From Gnetum montanum (Eukaryota > Streptophyta > Gnetopsida > Gnetales > Gnetaceae), in the NCBI GenBank assembly GCA_015680685.1, contig MNCI01002337.1:344061-408060 (forward strand): a stretch of 64,000 nucleotides of DNA. The letters run 5' to 3'. Under the pieces are notes generated by a model. It saw only the letters and a list, made by a program, of their open reading frames with translations. It was not told where the DNA came from and did not search any database. A program made the translations under genes and the position numbers. Below, one piece after another: positions 58,942 to 64,000 of the stretch. Numbering within the stretch: position 1 is the stretch's first letter; the number at the start of each line of letters is the position of its first letter.

Positions 58942-60990
58942 TACCCTCATGATTGAATAAAATCCCATCCTCAAGTGTAGAAGAGGAGTAACAAGTTCTT
59001 TACAAAATATTAGATAGGTATAGGATTATTAACTAACATACAAATTGACTTAATGGAACAAATAGGCTCTTCGTACCAAAGTTTATAGAGTTATAGCTTC
59101 TTACAAAATTTGATGTTCATGATAAGGAGAGTGAACACCCTAGATAACACTAACATCCAATGCCTCTTGGTAGCTAAAGAATGAGTGAGAAGAGATTTAA
59201 TGATCATGAATGGTCCTCATTATGTGTTACTACTGCAACATCCTTGGTGAAGATAGTCCCACTTCTAGTCCATGATTTCCACTACAATCATAACAAAATC
59301 ATAAATTAGTATGCAATGTGTAACACATAATTATTAAATACCTTCTCTTGTTGATGGTTACACTCAGCTAAGTTGTGATTGTGGTAGATTGATTCCTTTA
59401 GTAGTGTTAACAGGAAGGTTGAAAAATAGGGTAAAATAGATAAGTGATCTAGTGCATTTAAAAGAGTTCCACATAGGAAAATATTTAAAGAGGGTGTAAG
59501 AATTCACAACAAATAAAAAGGAAAGTTCACAAAAAAATGTTGTGAAAATGTGCACAATTGAATGTCATTGATGGGGTAAACAAAAAGAATTTGATTGCAA
59601 GCATGTCTAAGGGTAAAGAATTTAACTAACCCAACCAAAACATATGCAAGTGGGTCCTCCCCAAATCAGGCACAAGCCTCTTATGCCCTTTCATAACTTC
59701 AAGCTAAAGAGTCCATGGGCTTTGAGGATGATTAATGGTTATAGAGGGTTAAGTACAAAAACCTGAAGAAACCAACTAAGAATTCTAACACATCAATCCA
59801 GGACATGGAAGTAGAACATGAAAATAGTAGTAAGGTAAGACATGGAAAGCATAGATGGATGAGAGAGAGTGGAATGAAGTCCCTGATTAGGTTCACATGA
59901 AGTCCCTTGTGGAATTTTTGGTTAAATAACTTGATAGGATCCATCCTTATTTCTAGACCAAAACCAACCATGTTCAATGACTTCACATCATCATTCTAAG
60001 ACTATTCCATCTCCTGAGACATAAGAGTGCTCCTAAAAAACAACCACTATCTCTTATTAGAGAAGAAAAGAGAAGTAGGAAGTGAGGAAGGGCCTTAGTT
60101 AGAGAGGAATAGTTCCATAACCAGTTCTTGTAGCTCGTTATTTTGTCTAAGGGGTGTGCTTTGAATTCCTATCATTTTAAAAAAATGAAAACCACACCAT
60201 GCAAAGACACATGCATTTATTTTGTCCAAGGGGTGTGCTTTGAATTATCATTATTTTTTTTTATGAGAACCACACCATGTAAGGACTTATTCAACTTCCT
60301 TTTATTGATCAACATGGAACAATGAGAAATCCATGAAAACACACATGCACCTAGGCAAATAGAAAGGCACAAAGTTGAAGCCACACCCTATTCAAACATT
60401 TGAATCCTTCTTAATTCTGGAAACTACCAAAGTCACAAATTTGTTAAAGTTTTATTAATGAAGAAGGAACTACATGTCTCAAGAATAAGGAAAATCATAG
60501 AGTTTGTGGATGGGTGAATGTTGTGGACTCACTACCTATTGCATGAAAAATAAACCATGTCCTAATTATCCATAATGAAATTCAAAGCTAGAAATCAAAT
60601 AACAAAAGTAGTACATACTGCCATCAAGCAAAGCATTACCAATGTACCTGGCACTTATTAATAAAAGGTTAGAAAATCACATCAAATAAAATAAAAGATA
60701 GTATAAAAGAAAGTGTAAAATATTCAAGAAGTAGCAAATGTACTAACGATGGTGTAAAACAAAAATTAGAAAAGATTAATAACATGAAAATAAAAAGATG
60801 TAAAATAAAGAATGTGTAAAAAAAAAGTTGAAAAACAAAAAATGTGTAAAACAAAAAAAGTTGAAAAATTAAAAAGCTGTTTATATGGTTAACATGGTTG
60901 GTCATCTCCCCCACAACTAAGTTAAAAGGAGGAGATCTGAAATATGAAGCATGGTTGTCTATCTAATGAGGTGTTTGGTGTATTAGCTAG
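58942..60990 (-). other. E4 polypurine tract and 3' untranslated region
   Basis: The tract reads ATTCAATCATGAGGGTA on the minus strand at 58942-58958. The remainder matches E3's 3' UTR in inverse, including the 100-bp duplication (60143-60310). No coding sequence. Confidence 0.65.
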
Positions 60991-62140
60991 CTTATGCTCA
61001 TGGAAAGGTTTGATTTGTTGGATGTTGACAAACTATCTCTTTTTTATGCTTTCAAGCTTGTAGATCATCATGGCCCTAGAAGGAAAATTCTTGTAAACAA
61101 TGTAAGGTCCTTCCCACAACATTTGAAACTTAGTTTGTTGAGGTATGTGTGTGGGGTTCTACTAGAGAACCTTGTCTCCCAGTTGAAATTTGACTTTTCT
61201 AATTTTTAGGTTATGACACTTTTTGTTATAGGCCTTTTGTAATCATTAGATGATAGGGCTATCAATTTATTTTCATCTAGCAAGTTGAGATTCATTAATC
61301 TCTTTTTTCTTAAGCTAGACGCAAGTCAAGGTCGAGGTCACAAGCTGTTGAAAGTGTACGGAGCTTGGATTCAAGAGAAAGTGTTGGTAATGTTTTGTAC
61401 ACAAGCTCATAGGAAGAATAGCCTATAGGAAGTTTCCATGTTAAGTGGTAGGTCCAAAGGGCATCATTAAGTTCTATGCTCCAATCTTTCCTATACTTGC
61501 TAACAATTCCTGTTAGTATCCTTGTGATTCCTCTATTGGTAATCTCAGCTTGACCATTAGCTTGGGGATGGTAAGGAGTTGTGAGTTTGTGTTCAACCCC
61601 TAAGAATTGCATAAGCTTCCAAAAAGTAGTGCCTATAAAATAAGTTCCATTATCAAAAATTAATGGACATGGCACACCAAACCTAATTACAAAATTTTGT
61701 TGTACAAACCAAGCAATGGTAAAAGATGTATAGTCGATGACGACTATTGCTTCTTCCCATTTTGTACAATACTCAATAGAAACTATGATGTATGCCTTTC
61801 CATTTGACATGGACATGATGGAACCCATGAAATCAATTCCCTAAATGTCAAAGGATTCCAATGATTGATTCCATTGTTGAGGTTCCTTCATTTGAGTAGT
61901 TATTCCACCATCTCATTGGCATCATTCACAAGAGTGGATGTAATGGTGATCATCCTTGAAGATTATTGACCAGTAGTACCCTAAGATTAGGATTTTAATG
62001 ACCATGTGTCTCCTAGCATAGTGTCCTCCACAATGACCTTCATGAGCATCTTGGAGAATGTGTAGTGGATCAGCATTAGGGATACACCAATGAACCATGT
62101 CATTGGTGAACACCTTGTAAAGGTGCCTGTTGTTCTCCAT
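60991..62140 (-). pseudogene. E4 integrase
   Basis: The zinc-binding part is at 61922-62140 (DAHEGHCGGHYARR). The core at 61310-61828 is open for 172 codons with SNGKAYIIVSIEY, FDNGTYFIGTTFW (second D) and NGQAEITNRG (catalytic E kept). The first D lies upstream in a stretch with a stop. A chromodomain-free C-terminal part extends to about 60991. Confidence 0.85.
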
Positions 62141-62339
62141 GAAGTGTTTTACTTGATGAAGAAACTACTATTTCTTTTAATGTCTTAACCCTTGTGGCAC
62201 CTCCTGAGTGAGAAGATAGGTGAGAATGCTATCATACCATTTAGGCTCATTGGGAAATTGTTTAGTTATAACCCCAGTAAATAGGAGTTCATCAAGAAAC
62301 ATATCAAATAATGGATCTTCTTCCTCTTTGTTGTCCCAT

Positions 62340-62760
62340 CACAACTGAGACAAGTGATTAATGATCACATTCTTAGTGCCCTTTTTATCTACCATCATAA
62401 GATAAAATTTCTACAAGATCACCATCCTCCATATGACATGGGGGCTTACCGTTGGCTTGTTCATCAAGAAGTAGATGGCACTATGGTATGTGTGCATAAC
62501 AATTATGTATTCAAGCACATAATGCCTAAACTTTTCTAGAGTAAACACCACTACCATCAGTTCTTTTTCTATAGTGGTGTAGTTTAGTTGTGCACCTACA
62601 ATGCTTCAAGTAGTACACTGGATGTAGTATGGATGTTTCTTGTCATCCAACTACATAAACACATCTTCCAAGGTATAATTTAATGCATCCATCATGATAT
62701 GAAATGGTTTGAACTAGTCAAGTGCTTATAGAATTAGAGTTTCTACAAGTTTCTCTTTTA
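62340..62760 (-). pseudogene. E4 RNase H, decayed
   Basis: In the inverse strand one can follow HYTTIEKELMVVVF and NKPTVSPHV, similar to E3 51640-51990, interrupted by stops. Confidence 0.6.
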
Positions 62761-64000
62761 TTTGTTAAAATGCTTTTTCACATTTCACAGTCTAGAAAAA
62801 GGGAGCATCTTTCTTTGTTAGCTCTACCATCAGTTTTGCAATCTTAGAGAAATTCTCTATGAATCTCTGATAGTAGCCAATATGTCCATGGAATGATTGA
62901 ACATCTTTCATAGTTTCTAGTTGATGGGTTATTCCTTGGATGACCCTTATTTTCTTAGGGTCTGCCTCAATTCCTACTTGTGATATTCTATGCCCCAATC
63001 AAATGCCCTCCTGGACCATTAGATGACATTTTTTTTCCAATTGATGTGCAAGTTAGTTTCAACACATCATTTCAATAATTTCTCAAGGCAATCTAGAGCT
63101 TATTAAAATGTAGCTTCATAAGTGGAGAAGTCATCCATGAATAATTCCATACCACTATTGATCTACTATTGAAAAATGCTCAAAACTAGGCAATAAAATG
63201 TAGTAGGAGCATTGCATAGACCAAACAACATCTTGAGATATGCAAAAGTTCCCTAGGGACTTGTGAATGTTTTCTCTGCTTGATCTTCTAGTACAATTTG
63301 AATTTGGTTATAGCCACTATAACCATCTACAAAACTATAGTAGTAATGCCCAAATATTATGTCCAGCACCTAGTCAACAAATGGCAATGGGAAATGATCT
63401 TTGAATGTTGCCATATTCAATAGCTAAAAATCGATACAGACCCTCCACTTGCCACCTTTCTTTGGTAGAATTATGAGTGGACTAACCTACTCACTATCTA
63501 CAATGGGATAAATGAACCCTACCTTGAAGAGTTGCTTGATTTCCTCTTTGACGATTTACTTTAGTTTGGGGTTCAATCGCCTTTGTCGCTACCTTTTTGG
63601 CTTCATGGTCAAATCAATGTAGATGTGATGTTGGCATATCCTAGGATCAATCCCTATGAATTTAGGATATAACCAAGAAAAAGCTACTAACCATTTTTCA
63701 ACTACCTTCAACAACATCCTTTTCTTCTTTGGAGCAAGATTTTCATTAATTATAACTAGCTTCCCATTTTACAAGAACACATATTCTATTCTAGCCAATA
63801 ACTTTTTTAGTTCAAGGGCCTCTTGCTTGAAACTTTCAGGAATTTCAAAATCTTCCTAGTAGGTAACATCATTTGTATCATTAGAGAGTTAGTGATGAAC
63901 TTGCTCTAGTTCATCCATGCCTAAAACATATGTGCATGTCAAGCTCTTAGTTAGTTCCATGCAAAGTATGCTACTTTCAAAATCAATGATCAACCATTGG
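62761..64000 (-). pseudogene. E4 reverse transcriptase
   Basis: From right to left: GIDPRICQHHIYID, RQRRLNPKLK, FIYPIVDSE, ILPKKGGKWRVCIDF, FKDHFPLPFVD, DGYSGYNQIQI, then FMDDF at 63126-63140 and GHRISQVGIEADPKK near 62960. Both aspartates of the active site are kept. Scattered stops break it. It runs out of the window. Confidence 0.82.

Larger units (their letters stand above)
58093..64000 (-). mobile_element. E4: second Athila-like element, truncated by window edge
   Basis: Minus-strand relative of E3. Visible from the 3' end: 3' LTR, polypurine tract, 3' UTR, integrase, RNase H (decayed) and RT. The 5' portion lies outside. Left flank is aagtc (58088-58092). The nucleotide sequence is clearly homologous to E3 throughout. 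Confidence 0.9.

Overview
This window looks like intergenic heterochromatin from a seed plant with a large, repeat-rich genome, possibly a gymnosperm, although nothing in the sequence fixes the species. I found no intact host gene. Almost everything can be assigned to nested, decayed LTR retrotransposons of the Ty3/gypsy superfamily, with remnants of a LINE, one tRNA-derived SINE and two candidate solo LTRs. I name the elements E0 to E4.

Layout. (1) 1-1920 and 19418-19678 are the 5' end of E0 (minus strand): the start of gag, the leader, the primer-binding site and a 5' LTR. That LTR is split by E1. (2) 1921-19417 is E1 (minus strand, 17.5 kb), flanked by a near-perfect 5-bp duplication (tatct/tatcc). 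(3) 19679-25465 is AT-rich old repeat: an LTR fragment, a LINE remnant split by a candidate solo LTR, and a SINE with a perfect 13-bp target duplication. (4) 25471-56244 is E3 (plus strand, Athila-like, about 10 kb of its own sequence) with cttat on both sides. (5) E2 (29485-50239, plus strand, 20.8 kb, same group as E0/E1) lies inside E3, with gctat on both sides. E2 itself carries a candidate solo LTR at 38651-40044. (6) 56250-58092 is unassigned spacer. (7) 58093-64000 is E4, the same family as E3 on the minus strand, cut by the window edge. E3 and E4 lie tail to tail.

E1 and E2 belong to the Tat/Ogre side of Ty3/gypsy. Gag has a C-x2-H-x4-H-x4-C knuckle, the E1 polymerase has two successive RNase H domains, and a long non-coding interval separates protease from reverse transcriptase. 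Both elements show a matching 3' splice site just before the RT part (8126-8127 and 44618-44619), as expected for the PR-RT intron known from Ogre elements.

The most interesting content sits inside that interval. Both E1 (plus strand, 8739-13122) and E2 (minus strand, 35692-43738) carry an antisense gene of their own, with a TATA box and eight exons whose junction phases largely agree. Exon 2 is exactly 450 nt in both. It resembles the FCP1/NLI-interacting-factor family of HAD phosphatases, but the catalytic aspartates of motifs I and IV are missing in both copies, so it would be a pseudophosphatase. Later exons encode a conserved helical region, an acidic segment and a coiled coil. Minisatellite arrays built on a TAGTTTA core flank this gene on both sides in both elements and recur after integrase. 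In E1, a palindrome (GCGTATACGC) is scattered through the LTRs, leader and the antisense gene's first intron. E2 shows a parallel pattern with a different motif.

All elements are decayed. E1 and E2 have in-frame stops and frameshifts in gag-pol and in the antisense gene, E2 has lost its reverse transcriptase, and E3 has mutated RT and integrase active sites. Coordinates of exons and domains were read by eye and not checked by alignment software or RNA data.
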